From the NCBI GenBank assembly GCA_020847535.1, contig JADLBU010000062.1:1-40130 (forward strand): a stretch of 40,130 nucleotides of DNA. Direction: 5' to 3'. The DNA comes from Phycisphaerales bacterium (GTDB taxonomy: Bacteria > Planctomycetota > Phycisphaerae > Phycisphaerales > UBA1924). Each line of letters begins with the position of its first letter. The stretch's first letter is position 1. A program made the translations under genes and the position numbers. This document shows positions 31,355 through 39,181 of the stretch, piece by piece. The notes below the pieces were generated by a model. The model did no database searches. It saw only the letters and a program-made list of their open reading frames with translations, and was not told the origin of the DNA.

Positions 31355-31908
31355 GCCGGGTTCCGGCGAGCTCGCGTGGCCCGGGGCTGGCGGTGGTGTG
31401 CGCGCTGGGAAGCACCTGGGTTATTGGAGCGATCGCGGGAATGACCACGGCCCAGCCGTCGAGCGGCGCGGAAGGATCCGCTTCGACGGCGTTGCAGGTC
31501 CCCGACTTCACAACCGCGTTTATCCGCATGCTGCTGGTCCTGGGTGCGGTATGCATCGCGCTGGTCGGGGTGCTGTGGTGGCTGCGGCGGCGCGGGCTGA
31601 TCCGGCCCAGTGGCGCCCGGGCGATGAAGGTGGTTGACTCGCTGCGGCTGGGGCCTGGGCGCGAGCTGCTGCTGGTGGAGGTTGCGGGGCGATATCAGCT
31701 CCTGGGGATCTCGGGGGATCGGATCACGATGCTGACATCCGAGCCGCTCGACGCCGCTGGGATTGAAGAGAGGCTGACCAGCAGCGGGATCGCGAGGCGC
31801 AGCGCTGCCACAGGCCGTGAAGCGCAGCCGAGCCCGAGCTTTGCCTCGGTCTTTCAATCGGTGCCCGCCAAGGCGCCGCCGCCGGCATCGGAGGGTTCAC
31901 CCGCATGA
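31351..31908 (+). CDS. fliO: FliO-like membrane protein
   Basis: 185 residues from GTG 31351, overlapping the sctQ stop. An N-terminal hydrophobic stretch (LAVVCALGSTWVIGAIAGM, possible signal), then a membrane helix (FIRMLLVLGAVCIALVGVLW) followed by WLRRRGL and a small domain: AMKVVDSLRLGPGRELLLVE, VAGRYQLLGISGDRITMLTS. The LxxLxLGPGRxLLLVEVxGRYxLLGI pattern is the FliO hallmark. In flagella FliO helps assemble the FliP ring; it precedes fliP there just as this gene precedes sctR here. Injectisomes as a rule have no FliO, so this is notable beside SctJ- and SctV-type partners. A Ser/Pro-rich tail follows. Confidence 0.82.
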   Translation: MSRVPASSRGPGLAVVCALGSTWVIGAIAGMTTAQPSSGAEGSASTALQVPDFTTAFIRMLLVLGAVCIALVGVLWWLRRRGLIRPSGARAMKVVDSLRLGPGRELLLVEVAGRYQLLGISGDRITMLTSEPLDAAGIEERLTSSGIARRSAATGREAQPSPSFASVFQSVPAKAPPPASEGSPA

Positions 31909-32816
31909 TGCACACGCTCGCCGCCACAGCGCCCGGAATCGACGGCTCGGCCTCTTCGCTCCTGCTGCTCTTGGCGGTGATCGCCTTGATGCCGTTCGTG
32001 CTGGCGATGGTGACATCGTTCGCGAAGCTGGTGGTGGTTGCGGGGATCGTTCGCCAGGCCGTGGGGACACCGCAGTTCCCGCCGACGGTCGTCGTGATCG
32101 GGCTAGCGATCGTGCTGAGCATGCACATCATGACACCGGTTGGGGTCGCGGTGTATCGCGACTACGAGTCATCATCCCGGCTTGTCGCGGTGGCGAGCTT
32201 TCCGCAGACCGGCCAGCGCTGGCGAGAGGTGCAGGGATCCCTGGATACGCAGCCGGGCGGGTTTTCCGCTGAGGAATTACAGAACCTGGGGGGCATGTCG
32301 CTCGACCAGTTGCTCGCCGATTCGAGCGAGGCCGGAAGCCGGGCGCGAAAGGCGCTCGCCGACGATGCCGCGATCCGGCAGTTGCGGCCCAACCCTCCGG
32401 CCAAGGGCGCTTCCGGGATGGATGTGCGGGCGTTTCGGATCTCGGTTGAGGGTCCGATGGACCGCTTCCTGCTGCGGCATTCTTCCGCCAAGAACATCGA
32501 GCTCTTCCAGCGGCTCTCCGCGCGGCTTCTCAAAGCACAGGGCCTGGATGAATCTGCGGTCTCTCCGACGGTTCGTCGGTTCGCGGTGCATGCGCCGGCG
32601 TTCGTGGCGACCGAACTGACCGAGGCGTTCATCATCGGGCTTCTGATCTTCATCCCGTTCGTGGTGATCGACCTGGTGGTGAGCAGCATCCTGCTATCGG
32701 TGGGCATGCCGGGCCTGTCCCCGGGGATGGTGTCGCTGCCGCTCAAGCTCCTGGTGTTCGTGATGATGAATGGCTGGGGGCTGATCATGCGCGGGCTTGT
32801 GCTCGGGTATGCGTGA
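31905..32816 (+). CDS. sctR: SctR, type III export-gate protein (FliP/SctR family)
   Basis: 303 residues from ATG 31905 (ATGA overlap). SctR forms the pentameric core of the export gate. Motifs: LMPFVLAMVTSFAKLVVVAG, RQAVGTPQFPPTVVVIGLAI, LSMHIMTPVG; then, after a long extracytoplasmic loop, DRFLLRHSSAKNIELFQ, APAFVATELTEAFIIGLLIF, IPFVVIDLVVSSILLSVGM, SPGMVSLPLKLLVFVMMNGW. TSFAK rather than TSFTR, and the absence of a separate signal peptide, are characteristic of injectisome SctR rather than flagellar FliP. The loop (about residues 85-190) is much larger than usual. It ends 19 bases before sctS, which has its own strong ribosome-binding site. Confidence 0.93.
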   Translation: MMHTLAATAPGIDGSASSLLLLLAVIALMPFVLAMVTSFAKLVVVAGIVRQAVGTPQFPPTVVVIGLAIVLSMHIMTPVGVAVYRDYESSSRLVAVASFPQTGQRWREVQGSLDTQPGGFSAEELQNLGGMSLDQLLADSSEAGSRARKALADDAAIRQLRPNPPAKGASGMDVRAFRISVEGPMDRFLLRHSSAKNIELFQRLSARLLKAQGLDESAVSPTVRRFAVHAPAFVATELTEAFIIGLLIFIPFVVIDLVVSSILLSVGMPGLSPGMVSLPLKLLVFVMMNGWGLIMRGLVLGYA

Positions 32817-32835
32817 ATCAACAAGGAGGCCAGGC

Positions 32836-33102
32836 ATGGCGCCCGAATCTCTGGTTCGCATCGTGCAGCAGGGGTTGATGCTCGCGATCATGGTCGGCGC
32901 TCCGGCGCTGATCGCCGCGCTCCTGGTGGGAGCGATCGTCGGCATCGTGCAGTCGGCGACACAGGTGCAGGATTCATCGGTCGTGTCGGTGCCGAAGGTG
33001 CTCGCGGTCGCGGGGGTCATCGTGCTTGCCGGTGTGTGGATGCTCGCCCAGGTCGTCGGCTTCGGCGAGGCGGTCCTGGGGATGATCTCGCAGGTGCGGT
33101 AG
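32836..33102 (+). CDS. sctS: SctS, type III export-gate protein (FliQ/SctS family)
   Basis: 88 residues from ATG 32836, with a full AAGGAGG at 32823-32829. Two membrane helices: VRIVQQGLMLAIMVGAPALI with AALLVGAIVGIVQSATQVQD, and VLAVAGVIVLAGVWMLAQVV. The AxxxVGxxVGxxQSATQVQD then SVVSVPK pattern is diagnostic of FliQ/SctS, which packs around the SctR-SctT core. The next gene starts on the base after its stop. Confidence 0.93.
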   Translation: MAPESLVRIVQQGLMLAIMVGAPALIAALLVGAIVGIVQSATQVQDSSVVSVPKVLAVAGVIVLAGVWMLAQVVGFGEAVLGMISQVR

Positions 33103-33921
33103 ATGGATGACATCGGGACAATCGCAGCGCAGGTTTCCGGCCTGGTGCCGGAGGTTGCCGATTCTCCGTGGCTGCGTGGGATGATCCTGCTGTCGGCCCG
33201 ACTTGTACCCGTAACAGTGTGGTCGCCGCTGGTGGGTGGTTCGTTGACACCCTTGCGGTGGCGGATCGGGGCGGGGGTGGGGTTGGCGAGCTTGCTGGCG
33301 CTGCTGGTTGCGCCGGCGGGAGTTGCATCGACGGTTCCGCTGGTCGTGCTGCTGCTGAAGGAACTGCTGATCGGGGCGGTGCTGGCGCTGGCGATCCTGT
33401 GCATGTTCGAGGTTTACAGGATCGCCGGGCGGCTCATCGATCAGTTCCGTGGGGAGCACAGCGCCGGCGGAACAGACGCGTTCGACGGCAGGACGCAGAT
33501 GGGGATGCTGCTGATGCTCGCGGCGCTGGCGATCTTCTGGGCAGCCGATGGGCATGTGGTGCTGTTGGGGGCGATCGCCGACAGCCTGGGTGTGCTGCCG
33601 ATGCACGCGATGCTGCCGGCCGCGAAGGCGGGTATGGGGGCCGGCTCGGCGGGCGCGATGGGGATCGGGGCGTTGTCCATGCTGGTGCTCGCCGGGGTCA
33701 AGCTGGCGCTGCCGGTCATCGTGGTGTTGCTGGGGATCGATCTGGCGCTGGGGATCGCCGGACGTCTCTCGGGCGGGATGGATGCGCTGCAGCTTGGACC
33801 CGGAATCAAGACGATCGCCGGGATCGGCATCACCGCGCTGGTGCTCGCCGCGGGGCTTTCCTCTCCGATGCGTGAGTTTCTGGGTGTGATCGGCTCGTGG
33901 GTGCGGGGGATCGGTGTGTAG
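33103..33921 (+). CDS. sctT: SctT, type III export-gate protein (FliR/SctT family)
   Basis: 272 residues from ATG 33103, directly after sctS. SctT completes the R5S4T1 gate. Six or seven hydrophobic helices with SARLVPVTVWSPLVGGSLTP, RWRIGAGVGLASLLALLVAP, the VLLLKELLIGAVLALAILCM motif (KELLIGxxL is family-typical) and RIAGRLIDQFRGEHSAGG, where flagellar and injectisome proteins have a similar GxxID-Q-G loop. GIKTIAGIGITALVLAAGLS and a short C-terminal tail end it. Length is near the usual 255-270. GAGGAG for sctU overlaps its stop. Confidence 0.9.
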   Translation: MDDIGTIAAQVSGLVPEVADSPWLRGMILLSARLVPVTVWSPLVGGSLTPLRWRIGAGVGLASLLALLVAPAGVASTVPLVVLLLKELLIGAVLALAILCMFEVYRIAGRLIDQFRGEHSAGGTDAFDGRTQMGMLLMLAALAIFWAADGHVVLLGAIADSLGVLPMHAMLPAAKAGMGAGSAGAMGIGALSMLVLAGVKLALPVIVVLLGIDLALGIAGRLSGGMDALQLGPGIKTIAGIGITALVLAAGLSSPMREFLGVIGSWVRGIGV

Positions 33922-33932
33922 AGGAGTCGGGC

Positions 33933-34991
33933 GTGGCGGATGGTTCGGGAAATCGCACGGAGCCGCCCAGCGCCAAGCGCCTGCGCGAGGCGCGCCGGCT
34001 GGGGCTGACGCCAGTGTCGCACGCCGGGATCGCTTGGGCGGTGCTGCTGGCGGCGGGGATCGTGATCTGGATCCGCGGACCGGGGATGATCGCGACGATC
34101 GGGGATGCGATCACGCTGGCGATCGGCGCGGTGAGCGCGGCCGAGCCTTCGCTGTCGGTGGCGGCGCAGGTGGCCCGAGCGGCCGGCGAGCTTGGAGTCT
34201 CTGCGTTGATTGTGATGGGCGCTGCGATGTTCGCGGGAGTGCTTGCGGGGTTCGTGCAGGTGGGGCCGATGTGGTCATCTCGTCCGTTTGCCCCGCGATT
34301 TGTCGTCGGAAGCCCGTGGGGGATCCTGTTCTCGCGGCGAACGTTTGCGGGGATCGGCAAGGGCTGGCTGTGGCTTGGGCTCGGACTTGCGGTCGCCACT
34401 TGCGTGATCGGTGCGAACTTTGTTTCGATCGCGAGGCTGGGGGGAGTGGATGTATCGCTTGCAGGGAGCTGGACTGCGGGCCTGCTGGGGCGGATCGCGA
34501 TCTTGATCCTGCTGGCGGCGGCCGCGCTGGTGATCGCCGACATCGTGCATCAGCGCCTGCGATTTACGCGCAGCCTTCGGATGACGCGGGAAGAAACGAT
34601 CTGCGACTATCGCGAGGAGCACGGAGATCCCCAGATGCGCGACCGGCAACGGGCCGGGATCGATGAGATGATGGGGGTTGCGGCGATCGTGACGCGGCTC
34701 GAGGTGATCATCGCCGATCAGTCGGTTGCCTGCGGGATCGCCTGGGATGGTCGGGAGGGATCGACGCCCGTGGTCCTCACAGTGATGCCCGGTGGGGGAA
34801 GCGATCTGGTCAACGCGGGCAGCCGAGCGGGGATTCCCGTGCTGCGGCGAGCCTCGCTGGCGCAGCACCTGGCAAAAGTTCCAGGAGGCTGGCCGATCCC
34901 CGAAGCGCTGTTCGCCCAAGTCGCCGAGGCGCTGCGGTGGGCCGAAGAGGAGTCGGAAAGGTCCGGACGAAGGGTCGGATGGGCGTTGTGA
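33933..34991 (+). CDS. sctU: SctU, type III substrate-switch protein (FlhB/SctU family) without NPTH motif
   Basis: 352 residues from GTG 33933 (GAGGAG at 33921-33926). SctU/FlhB normally cleaves itself at NPTH to switch substrate specificity. The N-terminus RTEPPSAKRLREARRLGL matches the family TExPTxKRLREAREKG; four helices follow, then the linker helix IVHQRLRFTRSLRMTREETI with DYREEHGDPQMRDRQR. In the cytoplasmic domain, where family members read VVxxNPTHxAVAL, this protein reads VIIADQSVACGIAW: Asp262-Gln-Ser-Val. The following APVVVAKG is also changed (TPVVLTVMPGG), but the end (VLRRASLAQHLAKVPGGWPI then PEALFAQVAEALRW) is well kept and no frameshift is present. Autocleavage is therefore unlikely. 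Last gene of the operon. Confidence 0.9.
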   Translation: MADGSGNRTEPPSAKRLREARRLGLTPVSHAGIAWAVLLAAGIVIWIRGPGMIATIGDAITLAIGAVSAAEPSLSVAAQVARAAGELGVSALIVMGAAMFAGVLAGFVQVGPMWSSRPFAPRFVVGSPWGILFSRRTFAGIGKGWLWLGLGLAVATCVIGANFVSIARLGGVDVSLAGSWTAGLLGRIAILILLAAAALVIADIVHQRLRFTRSLRMTREETICDYREEHGDPQMRDRQRAGIDEMMGVAAIVTRLEVIIADQSVACGIAWDGREGSTPVVLTVMPGGGSDLVNAGSRAGIPVLRRASLAQHLAKVPGGWPIPEALFAQVAEALRWAEEESERSGRRVGWAL

Positions 34992-35002
34992 CCCTTTGCC
35001 CC

Positions 35003-35045
35003 TCTCTTTGCCTTCTCCGTGTCTCTCTGTGACCTCCGCGATCTC
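35003..35045 (-). repeat. dispersed cacggaga / cacagaga repeat after sctU
   Basis: Read on the minus strand this stretch is agagatcgcggaggtcacag then agagacacggagaaggcaaa, of the same family as the tandem acgcggag array at 14228 and the cacagagg arms at 37264-37385. It lies between the convergent sctU and dockerin-type genes. Confidence 0.55.
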
Positions 35046-35076
35046 TACGTTCCAATCCTGACTCGTCGATCGATGC

Positions 35077-35111
35077 AAAAAAAGAACCGGCCGCGTCAAA
35101 AGCGCGGCCGG
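35077..35111 (-). terminator. intrinsic terminator of the dockerin-type gene
   Basis: On the minus strand a perfect 9-bp GC stem (CCGGCCGCG with CGCGGCCGG) closes a 7-base loop and is followed by TTC and a run of seven T. It lies about 30 bases after the stop at 35143. Confidence 0.88.
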
Positions 35112-35142
35112 CGAGTGAATCCCCAGGAGTGTTCGCCGAGGA

Positions 35143-36207
35143 TCAACCCTCCTCGAACGCACGGATGAACGCATCGAAGTCATCGGTATCGACAAAGCAC
35201 GTGCCATCGATGTCCGCCGAGTCATCCCCGGCCTCGAAGGCGCGGACGTACGCATCGAAATCGTCGGTATCGACAAAGCCGCTGTTGTCGAAGTCGGCGG
35301 GGTTATGCACCGTCACCGTGATCTCGAGCTGCGAGTACTTGCCCAGCGCTGCCGCGGCGGGGTTCTCCTTGGTGTAGAAGGCCGGGTAGGTCGGATCACC
35401 CGTGCCACCTTCGGGCCCACCCTGCGCGGGCGAGAGCGAGGAGACCATCAGGTCGATGCGGCCGGCTGCGAGGCACTGGCGCAGGAACGCCTGACCGCCC
35501 GAGACGCAGCCATTGAGATCGAAGACCATCGGCACACCGACGGGCACCAGCTCCCCGGGGAGCACACCCTCGGTCTCGGGGATGGTCCCGATCGCCAGGG
35601 GCTCGGCATCGAAGTGCTGGCGCACCTGGCGGGAGACATCGGTGCCGACAGTGCCGGTCGTGTCGAAGATCGCCGGGAAGGCGTTGCGGTTGCCCTCGGC
35701 GGGGGGAACGATCGGAGTACCGCCGAAAGGTGAGTTCTCGTTGAAAGTCAGGAGCGAGAATCCGTTGCGGAAGCCCACGCCGAAGACCTCGACGGGCTTA
35801 CCCGCATCCGCATCGGCCTGGTAGAGCGGATCGGTGGTCTGCAGGAGCGTGCGGAACGAGTCAAAGGAAGGGTCGTAGACGAATTGGGCATCAACGCCGA
35901 CCCAGACGGTCAGGATGACGGACTCGACCTGGTACCAGTTCGCCGGGTGGCCGGTGGGGACATGGGCGCCGGTGTTGTAACCGACCAGCAGCTGACCATC
36001 GCGATCATCGAACCCGGAGACCTCGATCGCGCCAAAGCTGGGGGCGATCTTCTCGTAGCCGGGGTTGCTCGCGAACGGGTAGTTCCAGCGGTCCAGGGTG
36101 GGCTGGGAAAGCGTGGCGTTAATCGCCTGGGCGGTGGCGGTCCCGGCAACGGCGGCGAGCAGGCCTGCGACCAGCAGGCTGCGGATGGATTGAGACGGTC
36201 CGGACAT
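35143..36207 (-). CDS. secreted protein with C-terminal dockerin-like calcium repeats
   Basis: 354 residues from ATG 36207, chosen because AAGGAG lies 6 bases upstream on the minus strand; a further ATG upstream (MKEHAM) is in frame. Signal peptide SIRSLLVAGLLAAVAGTATA then QA. The body (YEKIAPSFGAIEVSGFDDRD, NWYQVESVILTVWVGVDAQF, GKYSQLEITVTVHNPADFDN) is beta-rich and matches a secreted family I know only from planctomycetes, function unknown. The last 45 residues hold two EF-hand-like loops, DFDNSGFVDTDDFDAYVRAF and DIDGTCFVDTDDFDAFIRAF, with Asp/Asn at calcium positions, as in type I dockerins. A cohesin partner is not established in this group. Divergent from the prepilin-like gene. Confidence 0.82.
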   Translation of the reverse strand: MSGPSQSIRSLLVAGLLAAVAGTATAQAINATLSQPTLDRWNYPFASNPGYEKIAPSFGAIEVSGFDDRDGQLLVGYNTGAHVPTGHPANWYQVESVILTVWVGVDAQFVYDPSFDSFRTLLQTTDPLYQADADAGKPVEVFGVGFRNGFSLLTFNENSPFGGTPIVPPAEGNRNAFPAIFDTTGTVGTDVSRQVRQHFDAEPLAIGTIPETEGVLPGELVPVGVPMVFDLNGCVSGGQAFLRQCLAAGRIDLMVSSLSPAQGGPEGGTGDPTYPAFYTKENPAAAALGKYSQLEITVTVHNPADFDNSGFVDTDDFDAYVRAFEAGDDSADIDGTCFVDTDDFDAFIRAFEEG

Positions 36208-36253
36208 CGCATGCTCCTTCATTTCGACCTTCCCGCGGCCTACAGTCGGCACA

Positions 36254-36337
36254 GTTGAGATCGAGTCTCAACAGTAGAGCTTTGTGGGTGCCCTTGCTAC
36301 TGTTAGACTGTGAAAATTGCTGTTTGACGGGAAACAG
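36254..36337. promoter_or_regulatory. three inverted repeats between divergent genes
   Basis: GTTGAGA (36254-36260) pairs with TCTCAAC (36266-36272) around TCGAG. AACAGTAG (36270-36277) pairs with CTACTGTT (36297-36304) over a 19-base gap. CTGTTT (36320-36325) pairs with AAACAG (36332-36337) around GACGGG. All are perfect, in an AT-richer island before the dockerin-type gene (minus) and the prepilin-like gene (plus, start 36346). They are candidate operator or promoter elements. Confidence 0.45.
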
Positions 36338-36345
36338 ATACCGAA

Positions 36346-37254
36346 ATGGCTCCCTGTTCCGCATCACTCCCTGACTTGGCCAACCCGCGAGCTCGCGGGT
36401 TCACGCTGATCGAGCTGCTGGTCTGTATCGCGATCATCGCGGTGCTGATCGGGATCCTGCTGCCGGCGTTGTCTCGCGGGCGGGCGCTGTGCAAGCAGGT
36501 GCGTGAGCAGTCAAGCGCTGCTCAGTTGATGGTCGGCTTCCTCGCGTACTCGCACGACAGCAAGGGCCGGGTGATGGTGGGGTACGCGAGCAAGAAGATG
36601 GTGTCGGGGTCGATCGTGGTCCACAACGCGGCGGGTGAGCGACTGACGGGCGAGGTCGCCCAGCGATTCCCGTGGCGGATCATCCCGTACATGGCCGGTG
36701 AGTTCCGCGGTCTGTACCAGGATCCCAAGGTGGTCGGTGCGATCGCCGGGGCTTCGGACTATCCCGATGCCGCGCACTCGTACGACTACGTCATCAGTCT
36801 ATTCCCCTCCCTTGGGATGAACTCGACGTGGATCGGCGGGAGCGATCTATCGGGGGAGTTCGGCAAGGACTTCGTCAAGCTCTTCGGCAGGCCGTACATC
36901 ACCAGGATCGATGAGGCCCAGCGACCGACCGAACTGATTGCCTTCGCCTCGGCGCGCGTGCAGCCGCAGGACCAGTTGCCGTGGCTGGACCGGCCCGAGG
37001 GGTTCTTCCGCGTCGAATCGCCCTACTTCACCGAATCGCTGGGTCGGCAGTGGGAGACTTCCTACGACCGGGATGCATCGCTGCCGGGCGCCAACTCCGG
37101 ATTCGTCTCGCTGCGGCACTTCGGCAAGGCGGTGACGGCGATGATGGATGGCCACGCCGAGATGGCGGGGTGGGGTGAGCTCAACGACATGCGGATGTGG
37201 GCGGACAAGGCGACCAGCGCGGAATGGGCGCTTGGGACCAAGACCGGATCCTGA
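36346..37254 (+). CDS. prepilin-like protein (type IV / type II pseudopilin N-terminus)
   Basis: 302 residues from ATG 36346. The N-terminal leader PRARG is followed by FTLIELLVCIAIIAVLIGIL then LPAL, the classical prepilin peptidase site with Glu5 of the mature protein. The rest (SAAQLMVGFLAYSHDSKGRV, FPWRIIPYMAGEFRGLYQDP, SGFVSLRHFGKAVTAMMDGH) matches the large planctomycete group of prepilin-like proteins with a C-terminal RHxGxxxxxxxDGH segment. These are membrane-anchored surface or secretion proteins of unknown role, present in many copies per genome. No clear ribosome-binding site; the AT-rich repeats lie just upstream. Confidence 0.88.
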   Translation: MAPCSASLPDLANPRARGFTLIELLVCIAIIAVLIGILLPALSRGRALCKQVREQSSAAQLMVGFLAYSHDSKGRVMVGYASKKMVSGSIVVHNAAGERLTGEVAQRFPWRIIPYMAGEFRGLYQDPKVVGAIAGASDYPDAAHSYDYVISLFPSLGMNSTWIGGSDLSGEFGKDFVKLFGRPYITRIDEAQRPTELIAFASARVQPQDQLPWLDRPEGFFRVESPYFTESLGRQWETSYDRDASLPGANSGFVSLRHFGKAVTAMMDGHAEMAGWGELNDMRMWADKATSAEWALGTKTGS

Positions 37255-37263
37255 AAAGACGAA

Positions 37264-37385
37264 CACTCACCACAGAGGCACAGAGGGTACAGAGAAAGGC
37301 AGATTGAAGGGGCAGAACCATGTTCTGTCCCTCTCCGCCGCTTCTTGATTTGTTCTTCTCTGCGTCCTCTGTGCCTGAGTGGTGA
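37264..37385. repeat. imperfect long inverted repeat between convergent genes
   Basis: Arms of about 30 bases: 37264-37296 (with cacagaggcacagaggg) and 37355-37385 (with cctctgtgcctgagtggtg) are imperfectly complementary. They lie between the prepilin-like gene and the convergent histidine kinase gene and could work as a two-way terminator, though no long U-run is present. The arms belong to the cacagaga/cacggaga repeat family. Confidence 0.6.
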
Positions 37386-37394
37386 GGTTTGTCT

Positions 37395-39035
37395 TCAGAA
37401 CCACGTCCGCCGGCGGGCGACCTTGCCGCGGAACCGCGCTTCGAGCTGGATCTCGGTCGCCAGGTCCGGATCCATTTTCACCGGCAAAATCACGCTGAAC
37501 ATCGAGCCGCGACCGGGCTCGCTGAAGACCGTGACATCTCCCTGCAGGATGCCCGCCAGCTCCTTGGTGATCGCCAGTCCCAGCCCCGTGCCCGCGTGCT
37601 CGCGAGTGTGGCCGCTGTCGAGCTGGTGGAACTTCTCGAAGATGCGTTCCTGCTCCTCGGGGGGGATTCCCGGCCCGGTGTCGATGACGGAGATGCGCAC
37701 GCGATCGACATCCCCGCCGGCCTGGGCGCTGACGATGCGCTCCGCGCGGAGCGTGACGAGCCCGGGCCTGCCGGATCGCTCGGGTGATTCGGTGAACTTG
37801 ACGGCGTTGGAGAGCAGGTTGAAGACGATTTGCTGGAACTTGGTCGGATCGGTCTCGACGATGGGCAAGTCATCGGCGAGTTCGAGCTTGAGGGTGATCC
37901 CCTTCTTGTCCGCGAGCGGGGCGATCAGGCCGAGAAGGCCCTGGCAGGAGTCCCGCAGCGAGACTTTCTCGATACGCAGGTCGATCTTGCCGGCCTCAAG
38001 CCGCGCCATCTCGAGCAGGCCGTTGATGAGCTCGAGCAGGCCGCGGCTGGCGATCACCATGTTCTCGAGATAGCGGATGCGTTTCTGCGTGCTCGCGGCG
38101 TGCTCTCCACCGGCCATCGCGGTGGTCGCCTCGGCGCGGGCAATCTCCAGGAGCAATTCGGCGAACCCGATGATTGAGTTCAGCGGCGTCCGCAGCTCGT
38201 GGCTGATGTTCGCCAGGAACTCTCCCTTGAGCTTGGCGGCCTCGTAGAGGGCGACGTTGGCCTCGGCGAGCTCGTTGAGCTTGGTGTCCAGTGCCTGGTT
38301 GATGGAGCGGAGCTGGTTCTGCGTGCTGTGCAGATCACCCAGCATCGAGTTGAACGTCTCGGAGAGGCGCTCGAACTCATCTCCGGTCTGGATCTCCGAT
38401 CGTATCGACAGATCCCCTTCGCGCACCTTCTCGGCGGTTGAGGTCAGGGCGCGGACGGGGCGGAGGATGAGCCGGTCGGCGATGAAATAGAAGGCGGTGA
38501 GCGAGAAGGCGACGATCGCCGTGCCGGCGAGCAGCAGGTAGGCGATATTGACCATGAGGAGCCGCGAGGCCTCGAACGAGCGGCGATCAAGGAGGATGAC
38601 GCCCTGGAGAACGGTGTCATCCCCGATCCCCGAGCGGACGGCATGTACGGAACGGTACTCGAAGCTGGTGAGCCCGCGGCGAGCGGAGTGGACCTCATCC
38701 TGGCGCGGGTTGCGGATGAACTCGTCGAGAGCGCCGGCGAGGAAGGGGTCATCCTTGGCGGCGTTGCGAGCCTGCTCGACGGAGAATCGGCGCGCGGGGA
38801 TCCCGGCGTACTCGGCGGCCTTGACTTCCTGGGTCCAGCGGAGCTCTCCGCCGCTGGCCTGGCGATCCAGGCGATCCCAGACGGCGATCATGCGCCGGGA
38901 GAGCTCCTGCTGGCCCTCATCGACGATCGCGTTCATGCGGACCAGCGGCGCGAGGGAAGCGGCCAGCAGGCTGAGGGCGATCGCCGTGCCGAAGACCAGG
39001 AGGCTTTTGGTGGCCAGGGAGGTGGGCAGACGCAT
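37395..39035 (-). CDS. membrane sensor histidine kinase with HAMP domain
   Basis: 546 residues from the minus-strand ATG at 39035. Two membrane helices (LLVFGTAIALSLLAASLAPL near residues 13-32; LLMVNIAYLLLAGTAIVAFS near 160-185) bracket a sensor domain with no recognised fold. A HAMP linker follows (ILRPVRALTSTAEKVREGDL), then a coiled coil, the H-box NISHELRTPLNSIIGF with phospho-acceptor His279, the N-box NLLSNAVKFTE, G1 DTGPGIPPEEQERIFEKFHQ and G2 GTGLGLAITKELAGIL. It is a complete HisKA/HATPase kinase of the hybrid-less type. No response regulator gene lies in this window, so it is an orphan here. Signal unknown. Confidence 0.93.
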   Translation of the reverse strand: MRLPTSLATKSLLVFGTAIALSLLAASLAPLVRMNAIVDEGQQELSRRMIAVWDRLDRQASGGELRWTQEVKAAEYAGIPARRFSVEQARNAAKDDPFLAGALDEFIRNPRQDEVHSARRGLTSFEYRSVHAVRSGIGDDTVLQGVILLDRRSFEASRLLMVNIAYLLLAGTAIVAFSLTAFYFIADRLILRPVRALTSTAEKVREGDLSIRSEIQTGDEFERLSETFNSMLGDLHSTQNQLRSINQALDTKLNELAEANVALYEAAKLKGEFLANISHELRTPLNSIIGFAELLLEIARAEATTAMAGGEHAASTQKRIRYLENMVIASRGLLELINGLLEMARLEAGKIDLRIEKVSLRDSCQGLLGLIAPLADKKGITLKLELADDLPIVETDPTKFQQIVFNLLSNAVKFTESPERSGRPGLVTLRAERIVSAQAGGDVDRVRISVIDTGPGIPPEEQERIFEKFHQLDSGHTREHAGTGLGLAITKELAGILQGDVTVFSEPGRGSMFSVILPVKMDPDLATEIQLEARFRGKVARRRTWF

Positions 39036-39181
39036 GAAAGGCTAGCGTATCAGAAGAGCGCTCAAACACGTGTACTCCACAGTTTGAGGAAATTCAATGG
39101 CATGGTGGTGCAACGATCGGTAAATTTATGCGTGGTCATGATCTTCGGTGCGGCGTGTACCTGCTCAATTGGAGAGACGCG

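Noticed and set aside
34672..34770. A frameshift as the cause of the missing NPTH in SctU
   Set aside because: The frame is continuous through the region, and conserved sequence on both sides reads in the same frame.
23260..34991. An ordinary flagellar gene cluster (flhA, fliF, fliH, fliI, fliJ, fliN, fliO, fliP, fliQ, fliR, flhB)
   Set aside because: The ring protein is a 325-residue lipoprotein-type SctJ rather than FliF, SctR and SctV carry injectisome-type motifs, and no hook, rod, motor or flagellin gene is present. The FliO-like protein is the one feature in favour, and it is reported as a finding.
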